From Sipunculus nudus (Eukaryota; Annelida; Sipuncula; Golfingiida; Sipunculidae), in the NCBI GenBank assembly GCA_026874595.1, contig CM049318.1, positions 52,792,750 through 52,856,749 on the forward strand: a stretch of DNA of 64,000 bases. Direction: 5' to 3'. Of this stretch, positions 36,481-48,930 are shown one piece after another. A model generated the notes under the pieces. The model was given only the letters and a program-made list of their open reading frames with translations, did not search any database and was not told the origin of the DNA. Position 1 is the stretch's first letter. Every line of letters starts with the position of its first letter. A program made the position numbers and the translations under genes.

Positions 36481-37011
36481 TTCCAGCTTAAAACAGAAAA
36501 ATAGTAAAAATATAAATTTTCCACATTATGAATAAAATCAACCCATTGCTTTCTTCACAGCTGTCAGTCAGTGTTGCCATATTATGTCATCACTATGAAT
36601 GGGGTTTTTTGCCTGAAAATGTTTGTTAAACAAACAATTTTGTCATGAAAATTTTTACGTGGCTTCCATCTTTTGCTGCTATATGCCCATTGCCGACATG
36701 CAGACTCTCTCCATAGACAGATTCTTACCTGTACACTGTCTTCAAAGTACCTTTCTGTCACTTCCCTGCACCCTATTGAACCCTGACAGGTCTCTTTTCT
36801 CACATTTCTATGAAACCTCTCTTGTGGCTTCCATTTTGCATACATACTAAAACCTGGATGTCCCAAGCCCGGGTCACAGAGATCAAAATGCACGGTTATG
36901 ACTCTGCTAGTTTGAATAATAAGTGGAGCCTGATACTGAATGGTCTACATATTTTAACTTTCTTAGAAACTGAAGAAGGTAACCATCCATCAGAAATTTC
37001 TATATTTACAG

Positions 37012-37123
37012 AACTCCAAAAGACTTTGCCTCAGCATCTGACAAAGTTTGGGGCCACTTCGCAGCTTTAAACCTTAAAAGGACCAACAGATCTACACTAG
37101 TGAGTCAGGGGATCATCAAACAG
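37012..37123 (+). CDS. Ankyrin-repeat protein, coding exon 6
   Basis: ATTTACAG acceptor; its first base completes the Arg codon from exon 5. Phase 0 out at GTAAGA. Encodes TPKDFASASDKVWGHFAAL, the capping ankyrin repeat (TPKDFA replaces TPLHLA). A basic stretch follows (NLKRTNRSTLVSQGIIKQ), after which the ankyrin domain ends. Confidence 0.9.
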
Positions 37124-39785
37124 GTAAGAAGTACTGAAAGATCATTAATGACTCAATTAAATCAAATTGGATCCACTGTGTATTATGTGTCAGGATCATT
37201 CTGTCCTGCTGCTTGCTACATGAAGAAACACCACATTATGATACTGCTGATATATAGTTTTGGGGCTTCTCAGATAACTGATCACTTATCAGTAAATTTT
37301 ATTATTCATAATCAATGTTGAAATAGGTTGCAATCTAACATATCTCAAACGTATATGCATAAGCATATATAAAGAATATTTTTTTAAAAAGATAATTCAG
37401 TTGGTTAGTAACGATCCAAACAAACAGTTATTACATTGCTTAACAAGTCTTAAAGAGAAAGATACATCTAGTGGTAGGAATTGCAGGTGTATACATGGTC
37501 ATTTACGATTCACTACATGAAAATCCAACCAATTTAATCAATTACTGCTACAAAGAAATAAAAAAGACCCATTTATTGGTAAAACTAATTTATTGGCTTA
37601 CCACTATCAGCTGCTACTAATTTCTTTTTATTGATATTTGTGTTATTTTTACATCTGTTAGTACAAGAACTCCCTACTGGTTGTTCAAGGATTGATGTTA
37701 AGTTGAAACACAACTGTAGTTTTTGGATTTCTGACTTAAAAGATACATGCAGCTTTGTAGTTTGAGCATTTGGAAGTTATATAGGGACATTCTCCAGGGT
37801 CCTGCTGTATGAACTTGCTCACTCTGGAGTGTGTCATTATTGATAAATGAAGGTCCGCTGCTCATTGATGGCTGGTCTTTTTAAGACAAACTAATGTCCC
37901 TTAATGTCGCCTCCCATTGAAACTTCATCCCAGTGCAAGGTGCTCATGCTGAAAAAAAAATTATTCATAGAAAATTTTGATAAATTACAGTCACTGGTCA
38001 CTGATATTGGACTGCAAACCCAGGTTTTCATGGAATTTTTAGATAAAAAAATTATATGCCTTGAAAGTCCTGAAAATTCTGTTTTTTGCCTCCCAAGGTT
38101 CTATGCTCCACACGCAGTGGTTATAAACTGCAGTCATCCAAGGTCTCTTTTAGTTTAACCGTTGCTTTGTATGACAAGAATTTCTGGGTTCTAAGTAAGA
38201 ACACAGGGGGAAAGGGCAGAAAGGGGATGTTAAAGAGTTCAGGGCAAATAGATGATTGTAAGGCCAAAAAATAAAAAAGGTATGGTTCTCAGGCACTTTT
38301 TTTCAGAAATCAGTGCAGGCGGGCGGTATTTTATTTTTGACCTTTTTTTGTATGTTTCGATAAAAATGCAATATGATCAGGGAAAAGCATGAAAATAACC
38401 ATTTTTTTTTTTTTTTTTTTGCTAAACAGGTAAAAGCACTACATAAATTGTATAATTTATCTTCTTGAAAGATAAAAATCAAAATAAAAGTGTTTGATGC
38501 GGGGGGGTAAAAATTGACGCGGGCAGTGCCTGAGAACCATACCTTTTATTTTTTTTTGGGCCTAAAATGTGTATTTTTAGTGTTGCAAGAATAAACTGCC
38601 TTGTAATATGAATTGCAGATTTATTTCTGGTACTATGTGAAAGAAATATTTTAAGCATGGGAATCCAAATTTTTTCTCTATTATTCAATTGTTTCAAGGC
38701 AGAATAATCAAGAATTCAGGATACAACATGACACCTTGATAAAAATAACACAGGAGGCAAGAAGTATTATACTTTACCCTAGGTTTGTCTGTCAGCAAAT
38801 TTACATAAAAAGGTCTGAACAGACTTTGTTGAAATTTTGTGGGGGGTTAGGAAATCACCCAAGGATAATCCATTAAATTTTGGAGGTAATCTGGATCACA
38901 ATGAACAAATTTATATTCATAGGAATCTTTCCCATTCTAAAGGCTATTTCATTTAATAGAGCTATTGATCAGTAACAGTGGGTGGCTTTGTACTGGAGGG
39001 GACCTGGGATTGGGTAGTTGAACCATTACAGGTGTGTAGACCTGCACAGTTAAGATCATCCTGATGGGAGTTTTATGTCTTGCAACGTCTTGTATTAGAG
39101 TATTTTCGTTTCAGTCAAACCTGTCAGATAATAACTCACCTAAACACTCACCCAGAGTGCCTGGACAAGGAATTCAGATGGTAATATTATTTTTGTAATA
39201 GCCAAAATTACACAGATGATTTTAAAATTCTAATGATGTAATTTTTCTGATTTTATACAAAATATTTTTCTATACTGTTGAAATTTTTAAAACTTTTTCT
39301 TATTGTTTGCTTTGTAAAATATGTTCTATCCATATTATTGTATTTCATTTTGCAAGTTAGAAAATGAAAAAGATTTATACCACTTTGTTAAAATAGTAAT
39401 TATTTACTATTTATTTCCATTTCCACTGATTTGACAAAAATAATATTTTCAGAATGTTTTTAAATCAAGAATATGGTTTTCACGTAGATTGAGGATTTTA
39501 TTTCAAGTCTATTCTGTAATGTGAAGATACAGTTTATCCTTTCATTTCTGTGGATTATTTAAGATTTATCTCCTCAAAATGTTGCATATTGCATTAGCAA
39601 CAGTGGCTCTGCTGATGGAATACACACAATCTGGAACCCTTCCTTCCATTAACAATATGTTAGTTGTTACTTTGGTAGTACCTGCATTCTTATTTATTAA
39701 TTTTACTTTCATTAAAACAAATATGTATAAAGTATGAAAAAAAGTTCCTTCTGATGTGGATTATTTTAATGTCTTCTTGTTACAG
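37124..39785. other. Intron 6, no gene
   Basis: AT-rich intron with a poly-T run (38402-38420). An inverted pair around it, TATGGTTCTCAGGCACT (about 38281-38297) and AGTGCCTGAGAACCATA (about 38525-38541), makes it an inverted-repeat element of about 260 bp. Nothing coding. Confidence 0.6.
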
Positions 39786-39929
39786 GCAGAGTACTCTAGT
39801 CCAGATTCACGATACTCTGACAATGATCCGTCCATGAATGCTGCCTTTGGAGGAGATGTTCTTGCCAATGATGATGGTCCAGCAACCAGTTCTGGTTCCA
39901 AAAAGCCGCAGTTTATGGCTTACAAATGA
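39786..39929 (+). CDS. Ankyrin-repeat protein, terminal coding exon 7
   Basis: TTGTTACAG acceptor, phase 0 in, stop TGA at 39927-39929. Encodes a 47-residue tail, AEYSSPDSRYSDNDPSMNAA, then FGGDVLANDDGPATSSGSKK and PQFMAYK. It is rich in Ser, Asp and Gly and likely disordered, with possible SP phosphorylation sites (SSPDS). The 3' UTR follows; its end is uncertain. Confidence 0.9.
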   Translation, partial: AEYSSPDSRYSDNDPSMNAAFGGDVLANDDGPATSSGSKKPQFMAYK

Positions 39930-40247
39930 TCCCATATGTGGTCAGATTTATTACCCGGTATTTTGGTGTGTCTTTTCAATGTTTTCTGTAGGAGGCCTTT
40001 CTTTATAAAAAAAAATATACATGTACTACCAGCTGATACTCAAAACCTTGTTGATCCTTATTTATGGATGGTATTTGAACATCCAAATCAAGTTTTGTCA
40101 GAAGATATGGGGATTTCACTTTAAACTAATGTTGTAATAATATATCATCTCACGATATGATACATATCTCGATACTTTCCAAATGATATAATGCACAATA
40201 TGATAAGGTATGTTTAAGTGTAGATTCAAAGTCAGTTTTCTTCCTTG

Positions 40248-40645
40248 ATTCTTTGAAAATATTATTTCTCATTGAGAAAGATAACATTTCACACTGAGAG
40301 AGGAAACATTTCTCATCGAGGATGACATTTCTCATTGAGAAGGATACCATTTCTTATTGAGAAAGATAACTTTTCTCTTTAAGGAAGATAACATTTCTCA
40401 TTGAGAAAGATAACTTTTCTCATTGAGGAAATTAACATATCTCATTTAGAAAAATAACATTTCTCATTCAGAGAGATAACTTTCTCATTAAGAAAAATAA
40501 CATTTCTAATTGAGAAAGATAACAGTTCTCTTTGAGGAAGATACCATTGCTCATTTAGAAAGATAACATTGCTCATTGAGAAATAAAACATTGTTCATGG
40601 AAAAAGAGAATTTTCTCATCAAGAAAGATAACATTTCTCATTGAA
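40248..40645. repeat. 22-bp palindromic minisatellite, about 18 copies
   Basis: Units close to GATAACATTTCTCATTGAGA plus AA. Each contains TTCTCA-T-TGAGAA, a perfect small dyad. It lies about 320 bp after the stop codon, probably within the 3' UTR or just beyond it. Confidence 0.92.
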
Positions 40646-41293
40646 TCCTCTCAGATACATTATTTCAAATTGTAAAATCAAATTTATTTCCAGGCAGTCA
40701 GTGTGCCAATCAGATGCTAAGTTTAACGCTTGTTTTTGGCAAGGTGTTTCACATGATATGTCTTGTGTGGCACTTTGAATCAATTATTAAAAATTTGACA
40801 TATCTTTCCATCGGGTGATCCAATATTGTCCATGCACTGATAGAGACAACTGACAATGTCAGTACGATATTTGTTTTTGTATCATGATGGATCTGTGCCT
40901 AGGTGTATTGTTGCAACCCTACATCAAAAGTTTGAACTAAATTTAATTATCTGCTATTATAATCTGTTAAACAACATGCCTCTTTGTTCGGCCAGCATTT
41001 CCTTAGGGAAATATTATTTTGCACTGTGAACCTTGATATTTTAAAGGACAAAAGATCTCATGATTTGCATTTAGCGTCAGACCTAATGTTTACAGAATTA
41101 TGGATGTTATGTCTGTGATATCAACGAGCACAAGCACTAAAAGGCCTAATGAAGATGTAATACTTTATTATTGTGTTTTTTTTCCTGCTTGCCTTTTGTG
41201 ACTGTAATCACAGTAACAGATCCAATATTTGTTTATATAATTGTTGTTTGTCTACACATGGGTAATGTATTGTGGAAAAAAGGGTTATACACT

Positions 41294-41296
<3 letters not shown>

Positions 41297-41334
<38 letters not shown>

Positions 41335-41455
41335 ATTTGCAGGGCAAATGAAACCTGAATGCCTTTATAATTGTACATATATGTTTGATGTATACTTTTT
41401 CTCTTGGAAAACAATATCTGTAATCCAGTGTGATTACTGTGTATATTTATCACTG

Positions 41456-41493
<38 letters not shown>

Positions 41494-41513
41494 GAGAGAG
41501 AGAGAGCAAGCAC

Positions 41514-41549
<36 letters not shown>

Positions 41550-41562
41550 AAGAAAGAAAGAA
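41297..41562. repeat. Two (GA)n microsatellites
   Basis: A pure GA run at 41297-41332, and a longer GA run at about 41455-41562 broken by CGAG, GCAAGCACGT and AAAG. Any open frame across them is low-complexity artefact. Confidence 0.95.
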
Positions 41563-41865
41563 GTTTTTGTACAATACAAATGTTTTTAAGGAAATTCTTT
41601 GGGAAGTTTTGTTCATTGTTTTGTTAAATAGCTTTGAGAGTGCGTGTGTGTTACATAAGGCCATACACCTTATAGTAAAGTCGCAGGCTGATATGACATT
41701 TGTCAACCTTGAGTATTTTTCCACCTTCAAAAAAGGAGAGCAGGCTCTGTTAAAAAATTAGGATTGTATGTATGCTTGATATTGTGTTCAAATCGTTGTT
41801 TACGTCCCTCAAGTACACTGGTGATACCACTATAATTTTGTAAAATTTCTTTGAAATCTTTGAGA

Positions 41866-41871
41866 AATAAA
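41866..41871 (+). terminator. Possible poly(A) signal of the ankyrin gene
   Basis: AATAAA in GAGAAATAAAAAATAATG, about 1.9 kb after the stop. Another AATAAA occurs inside the minisatellite near 40583. Neither can be chosen without transcript data. Confidence 0.25.
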
Positions 41872-41932
41872 AAATAATGACCAAATGATAATATAAATAA
41901 AATAAGAGGGATTTCAGTCCTATTGTTTACGC

Positions 41933-42247
41933 CACTCTGGCGTCTATTTCATGAATAAACAACAAGGCAATTAACCATTCAAATGACTCGCGTACAGCCA
42001 AATTTTACGCGTATGCCGAAGCACGTCTGGTGCTGATTTTAGAATAAAACGTTTATCATCGCAACGGGGCATCGATAATTTTTACCAATAAAAAACTGTT
42101 CCGTTTCTGGTACTCGCATGTTCTTGTTCAGAAGGTGTGTGGACAGTGTATTGATTACAATTTGTTCTTTGGGTTTGATTGGAAGTTTTGATTAAGGCCT
42201 GAACACTTTCATGCTTGTTCCTTATTCATGAAATAGACGCCGGAGTG
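41933..42247. mobile_element. MITE of about 315 bp with 33-bp terminal inverted repeats
   Basis: The left end CACTCTGGCGTCTATTTCAT (continuing GAATAAACAACAAG) and the right end, reverse-complemented CACTCCGGCGTCTATTTCAT (continuing GAATAAGGAACAAG), match almost perfectly over 33 bp. The interior is unique and non-coding. I cannot see a clear target duplication, so the superfamily is unassigned. Confidence 0.82.
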
Positions 42248-44031
42248 ACTCGCTGAATCATAGTCTGTGAAAGGCGTAGCCGCCACAGGTTTGATGAAAT
42301 GGGGACGATTTAGCCCCACGGAATGTGAAATCTATAAGCGAAACAGAACTCTTATTTCATTTTATGCATCTGGCCCCTTGCCCCTTATATAAGCAATAGT
42401 GCTGATTAGTCTTGCAATATTATAAAGTGGTGTTAATCTTGCATTCAAACCATATTTTTTGTTTCATGATATTGATAAATTTGTAGTCCATGTTTCTTTT
42501 TATACATATATTATACAGTGAATATGTAGTATTATTTAAAAAAAATGCCTCATGCGTGCTGCATGTCCGCACACATGATATAAACACTTAAAGTTGACCG
42601 CGATAACCGAATTTCCGCTAAAAATTGTTTGTGGTCAAAAATATAATGTATCACCGATATTACCCCCACAATTAAATATAACGTAAAATCAAAGTGTGCT
42701 GCAAACAGCAAGCCATACTTTAATCAGATGGAGAATTTATCATTATAAGGGACCAAGTTTTAGCTAGCAAGATTTTTATGATACACAGTGTTATTTGAAA
42801 TGTTGATGAATGTTTTTCTGTGATGTTGTTTAAACTATAGCTTGTTATCATTAACATGAATAAATTAGTGTCCACAAGACTTTATAATGGCGTTGGTTGT
42901 AGTCATTTAAATGAAAAGTGGATTGAGATTTGTTTGGTGGATTTTTTAGGGGGATTTTTTTCGGAGATAGACTCCTTTGTATACGCAAGTCTCAGACGGG
43001 ACGTATTATGGTATGCCAACAGTCCGCCTGGCTGTCCGTTAACTGTAACTGTCACCGCGAAAATTTACCAAGACTTCACGAAACTCACCATTACCGCTTA
43101 TCAATAGATTATCTGGCCCGATGCTAAGCAAAATCCTCGCATATTTTATGCCATTTTATTTGAATACAAAAAAAGTAAAGTTCATTTAAATATGAGTTTT
43201 ATTTAAATACAAAAATGTCTAGACATAAATAAGCTTTTTGTGATAATCATTCTCGTAAGAGATATATTTTTGTTTGTCTTCGATCTAGTTTTATGGTGCA
43301 CAGTTTTCATTGGCCTGTATGTCTTCTGTTAAGGTAACGTCCTCTAAGAACCCTGTTATTTATATTAACACTTGTATTTAGAAATGCAAAGAGACCAATT
43401 ACGGCGCAACTATAATGCTGACAGTGTTACGAAAGCTTATAAAAACAGATCACGTAATCGTGACGAGCAAAAAAATCAGATTCCGCAACACTAGGCAGCG
43501 TGAAATGTCTGGGGGAATGGACAAAGAAGTCAGATTTTTTTTGTTAACAAATAATTATAATTTATTCTTAGAACAATCCTAACATTACAATACACTAAAT
43601 CAATACAATCACACAGTAAAACAATAATAAAAATGTACATCACTAAAGTGTCCGGATCTTAGGCTTTGATTTCTGGATACCTTCACTTTCACAGCTCAAC
43701 AAGAGTCCTTTAACAGAAATAATCCAGATGAACAGTTCATGTAAATCAGTTCAGGGAATAGTCCGATTCAATCTCTAAAACAATCTGTTGTAATCCAAAA
43801 ATGAAGTTCTGATAATAGTCCCAAAGGCAAACTGAAGACAATCCGTATATAAAGACTGTATAAAATCCGTAAGTTCTCCAGTAACTAGAATACGGGTAGT
43901 CGACAAGCGCCTACGTGTATCCGCCAAAATCAGAGGACGGGTGAAGTGAGGCATGGATTGAGTGGCAAGGGGATATAGAGTTACATGTGTTAAATGTTAG
44001 AATGGATCTCTGCCACATAAACATGATTGTA

Positions 44032-45309
44032 GGTGGCGCCACCTGTTATTTGAACGAGAAACTATCCAAGATATATACACATGCAAAATTTCATGTGGAA
44101 AAGTCAAACCACTGCAGAGATATGAGTGATTTTATCCCACAGCAGACAAACAGATGGACGCTGTGCAAAAATGGCTGCAGGTGGCGCCACCATTTTTGTT
44201 CATAATATAAAGCTATCCAATGGCTACATTTGTGTAAAAAAAATTGTCCTGATTGGTTGAATGAGTCCGGAGATATAAGCATGGATGTCTACAGCGTGAA
44301 AGTGAATGTAGGTGGCGCCACCTGTCATAAAATCAAGAAAGCTATGCGGGATGTATAAGCATGCTGAATTTCAGGTAATTTGGTCAAACCACTGCCGAGA
44401 TATGAGTGATTTTAACCAAAGGCAGACAAACAGATGGACGCTGTGCAAAAATGGCTGCAGGTGGCGTCACCATTTTTGTGTATGTAATAAACCTATCAGA
44501 GGGCTACATTTGTGTAAAAAAATTTTCCTGATTGGTCAAACGATTCCCGAGATATGAGCTGGGATGTCTGCAGCGTTAACGTGATTGTAGGTGGCGCCAC
44601 TTGTCATAAAATCAAGAAAGCTATCTAGGATGTATACGCATTCCGAATTTTAGGTGAATTAGTCAAACCACTGCAGAGATATGAGTGATTTTAACCCCAG
44701 GCAGATTAACAAATGGACACAGTGCAAACATGGTTGCAGGTGGCGCCACCTTTTGTTATGTATGTTATAAAGCTATGCCAGGGCTACATTTGTGTAAATT
44801 TTTTTCCGAATCGGTCAAACGGTTCCCGAGATATATGGGTTTATGTGTGGAGCGTTAACGTGAATGTAGGTGGCACCACCTGTCATAAAATCAAGAAAGC
44901 TATCTAGGATGTATATGGATGCCGATTTTTAGGTGAATTAGTCAAACTACCGCAGAGATATGAGTGATTTTAACCCCAGGCAGATGAACAAATGGACACT
45001 GTGCAAACATGGTCGTAGGTGGCGCCACCTTTTGTTGTGTATGTTATAAAGCTATGCCAGGGCTACATTTGTAAAAAATTTTTTCCGGATCGGTCAAACG
45101 GTTCCCGAAATATATGGGTTGATGTGTGGAGCGTTAACGTAAATGTAGGTGGCGCCACCTGTCACAAAATCGAGAAAGCTATCTAGGATGTATATGCATG
45201 CTGAATTTTAGGTGAATTAGTCAAAACCACTGCAGAGATATGAGTGATTTTAACCCCAGGCAGATGAACAGATGGACACTGTGCAAACATGGTTGCAGGT
45301 GGCGCCACC
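44032..45309. repeat. VNTR with ten GGTGGCGCCACC sites in alternating spacing
   Basis: Sites start at 44032, 44180, 44311, 44460, 44590, 44739, 44869, 45018, 45148 and 45298. Spacings alternate 148-150 and 130-131 bp, so the repeat unit is about 280 bp with two palindromes. Seven are perfect; 44460, 44590 and 44869 each carry one change. Units also share AACCACTGCAGAGATATGAG and CGATTCCCGAGATAT-like words. Confidence 0.95.
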
Positions 45310-45548
45310 TTTTGTTGCTATCCAAGGGCTACATTTGTGTAAAAATAATTTTCCGGATTGGTCAAACGGTTCCCGAGATATATGGGTTTAAGTGTGGAAA
45401 CAGACGCACAAACAGACGCTGGGCAGAGACGAAAGGTCAGAGGTCAAGGTCACTTGGTTAGGCACCAGTTCACATGTGACCCGATAATTTGTGTAAGTTT
45501 CGGAAAAATCTGTCCAGTAGTCTCAGAGGAGTTCTCCGGATACGAACG

Positions 45549-45571
45549 CGGCGACGGCGGCGGCGGCGGCG
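45549..45571. repeat. (CGG)n run at the head of the type III element
   Basis: GCGACGGCGGCGGCGGCGGC: short triplet run, about 40 bp from the terminal hairpin. Confidence 0.9.
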
Positions 45572-45962
45572 GAACCCGGTCAAAAACATAGTATCCGCAA
45601 AACTTCGTTTTGGCGGATACAATTATCGGCAAGGTCCCAAAAACTGACGACGGAATCATACTCTTCCGTGTCCGCTGGTATTTTTCTCTCTGTCGACTCT
45701 AAACACAGCCCCTATTTATAGCTTTTTCAGCCGAAGCCCAGAAACTTCCATATTCACAAACGGTCCAAAAAACACAACGATACACGCGCGCCCATAGCGC
45801 ATGAACAGACCCGAAATTTCTAGAATAAAACGAGCACTGTGTCTCTACACGCCTGAGTTCAGCCATTTCGGTTCCCATAGCAGCGCACACTTCCTGCGCC
45901 TAACACGAATCAGAATGCCTAGCACATGCCAAGTTATGTAATATCCCGCGAAAAACAAACAG

Positions 45963-46868
45963 ATACATGTATAATTCGTAGATCGGACATCAACTATAAG
46001 TCAACCAGCTAAGCCTAAACTGCTTGAACTCGTCGAGATTTAACGAAGAGCGGGAAAGAGAAAGCGGCAATACAAGAGCGACGATTCCAACAATTTACAA
46101 CGGGCCAACGGATACTGGCATAGTCATGCCCATCTTGTGAAAAGGAAAATAGTTTTCCACAACATCCTGACACAATTTGGATAATAAAAGCAAGACGCAT
46201 ACCTTAATCAATACACCAGCTCTTTAATATCACATGTATACTGAGATCATAACCAAAGACGATAGGTTGATGGTAGATCCTAATATCATACCAAAAGCCT
46301 TTTTCTGACTTCGGAAGTTTTAATTGTATATTCCATCATAAATGTCAAACTATACATTAATTCAATAAAATCTCCGAGGTACCAAGCAACTTATATTAGT
46401 TTCTTCGTTCTAAGTTCGGAGAACCGATATTGTCATTCAGGTGTTAGATTTCCTTACAAAAGGATCGCAGACCGAATCACTAAATTCAGGCAACCGAATA
46501 TCTCAGACATATCTCGTCTGTATCCGATAGCAATCTGAAAAGAAATGGTTTGATAAGAATCTTCTCAGCCTTCTAAGATATAAGACATTTTATTTTTGGA
46601 TCGATTCCCATGGAATATGAAAAGAGCTTTGACTGGTGTCCAAGAAAAAAATATCAGTTTTATTTTAGTCGATCCAAATATAAATGTCGGACCCCATAAA
46701 TATATTGTATTGATTTTTGTCCGAGTTTAGGATTCTGTTCAATTTATAACGTTATAACTTTTATCAGAGGTCTGAATAGAGGTGTGCTCAGGAAGAATTA
46801 ATTTGGAAATTATCCGGTGTTAAAGTCACCTTATATATTCACCTGTCTTGTCTGTAGAATTTAAATGA

Positions 46869-46929
<61 letters not shown>

Positions 46930-48640
46930 GAAAGTTTTTGTTTATTCAAAAGCTGTAAGTAAAGTTGGTTCACTCGCCAATGTGACAAACAAACAAACAA
47001 AAAATAACATGTCACTTATTGTGATTGGTTGCATATGTATTGAAGCTTTACGGTCGCCAGTTGCAAAATGTCCCCTGCATAATTTGTTTGTCTACATTGC
47101 CACAAGATGTCTTGTTGAGTGTCTTTAAATTATTTGGCAGGCCCCAACATGTTACAAACGTGAATGTAAACAAATTCAACAGCCTGTGTAAGATGTGATC
47201 GGCGTTTTTAGGTCTATTTTTATTATAGGTACAAGGAATTATCTATATTTAATAGGCCTCAGACATCGGAACAGGCCACTTTAAATTTTTATAGAAGTAA
47301 CGTTTGGAGCAGTTACGCACTATCCGTGTATAATAGCATTCAGAATGGTTATATACCCCTAAGTCCTGTGTTGATCTTTATCGCAAATTATTAAGACTAA
47401 AAATTTAGTCAAGATTTCTTTTATTTGTTAACAATGTGGAAATAACATATAAAAAAAGATGTAAATTACACCGGACATAACTCTTTGCTTATGGATTATA
47501 CAAGGTCCAGACCTTAAAAACAAAATACAAGTCCTAAGGGCCTCGTACTTCCTTAAAACAGTGCATTTGTTTCTTCTGCCATTACGGTTGTTATTAGTGA
47601 TTAAGGTCCTACTTTTCAGAAACAAATATTAAGAGATTAAAATTTTAGAGACTAAGTTTAAAAACTAAGATTCCAAGGAATTTTTTATAAGGAATTAGGC
47701 ATTTGGTTTCGTCGATATTTCGTAAATGTTCCCGAATTTTACGAAACAAGATTTTACAGGTAATGAATAAAGCATTCTTAGAACAACATTGGGACATAAG
47801 TGAATTTATATTATGCTTTTGTTAATAAAGAATAAGACTAATTTCACAAATGGAAGCTTATTCCCAAATGCTTATGTATTGTATTATGTATTGAAATATT
47901 ATCTCAGCGATATTTTTAATTCTTTTTTATATATAAAATAATGTACAGCTTAAGATATTATCATTAAGGAACATGTACAAAAAATTGAAGTAAAGCTTAC
48001 AATGGCATATATTGTCAATGGATATGTTCAAAACTTTGTAAAGAATTTACATGTGTATGACGACAAGAGAACCTTTATGTAGGCAACTGACTCGTAAAAC
48101 CTTTATTTATCTCGTTTATGCACAAAGCTCTGAACATGTGCACATGTGTGCAGGAAAGGTTAATTAAATTAGTTTTCGAAAAACCAAGTATTGACTTGAG
48201 TACCGTATTACTATTAATTGAATTAACAAAACATTTGTATTAAAACTCTCAACAGCTGTCGACATGAGCACATATTCTTGTAATTATGTGGGATGCAACC
48301 TGTTAGATATCGCCTTTGCGGGTCCTAAGATCGTTAACGGACACACATTTTGCCGTTCGTTTTCGCCGCACCTGCTTGACATTTCCGTTAGAAGTATTTT
48401 ACCTTCATTTAAAGAGAACATTTCTCCGATGGCATGAGTTTCGTGGCCATTTCATTTGGTTAATTGGTAAAAATTATATGAAGGAAAAGTTCAAGGCCAA
48501 ACCTTTGATTTATTAATCTCCCTGGCCCAATTTTTACTTATACCCAAAACTATATAAAGTTCACTTACCTTGCTTACATAGACAGAAACTCTGTTAAAAT
48601 GCTAAAGAATGAATTCCCGCCTTCAGACTATGTGTGTTAC
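45963..48640. other. Intergenic, no gene seen
   Basis: A (TA)n microsatellite occupies 46871-46930. The remainder is AT-rich without recognisable coding sequence or terminal repeats. Confidence 0.6.
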
Positions 48641-48644
48641 ATAT

Positions 48645-48930
48645 TGCTTCCGCCAGAATGATATGCTTTAATCCCCGTTCGCGTGTGTGTATGTTTGTGT
48701 GTTTTGTGTTTGTTTTCAACATTTATCTATCATAACAATATGAACGACATCTTAAGGGCATTTCGGGAATAGGCCAATGCAGAACCGATTAAATTTTACT
48801 GTGGATCCGTCACATAATCCGGAATCTGGAACGTCATCAAGGAATATTCACAAATGTACAATCACTTATTGCTCCTATGAGCCTGGAAATACGGGCCGAA
48901 TAAATATGCCTGCATGGTGGAGACTTAAAA
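48645..48930 (+). mobile_element. Dispersed MITE-like repeat, copy 1 (CTCCGCC ends)
   Basis: Starts TTGCTTCCGCCA and ends ATGGTGGAGACTTAA, with GTTCGCGTGTGTGT, TGGATCCGTCACATAATCCG and GGGCCGAATAA inside. It aligns along its length with the inverted copy at 52697-52989. The ends form short inverted repeats (TTAAGTCTCCGCCA-like). Confidence 0.75.

Larger units (their letters stand above)
43917..45620 (-). mobile_element. Hairpin-capped VNTR element, type III
   Basis: The ends are inverted repeats: TGTATCCGCCAAAA (43916-43929) and TTTTGGCGGATACA (45608-45621). On its own strand it opens with a hairpin (GTATCCGCCAAAAC-GAA-GTTTTGCGGATAC) followed by a CCG triplet run. That is the same plan as type I and II elements, with CCG in place of GTCC. 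It then carries TGACCTTGACCTCTGACC and a ten-palindrome VNTR. It is inserted in an LTR; comparison with the intact LTR at 59226 shows no target duplication. Confidence 0.75.
43425..45962 (-). mobile_element. LTR (solo or degraded) interrupted by a hairpin element
   Basis: It begins TGTTACGAAAGC and aligns with the LTR at 59226-60041. Shared blocks are CACTAGGCAGCGTGAAATGT, TAACATTACAATACACTAAA, AAGGTCCCARAAACTGACR and AACACAG(T/C)CCC. The poly(A) signal (TTTATT on +, 43561-43566) and the TATA box (CTATTTATA on +, 45712-45720) are in corresponding places. A 1.7-kb element (43917-45620) splits it. The right edge is degraded, near 45962, and no coding region of the retrotransposon follows, so it is probably a solo LTR. 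Confidence 0.78.

Noticed and set aside
41171-41761. A 196-residue open frame (and frames on the other strand)
   Set aside because: Most of it is RE/ER or SL repeats from GA microsatellites; there is no domain and no coding character on either side.
44032-45309. CRISPR-like regular spacing
   Set aside because: Units are 130-150 bp apart with homologous, not unique, sequence between palindromes. It is a eukaryotic VNTR and the genome has introns.
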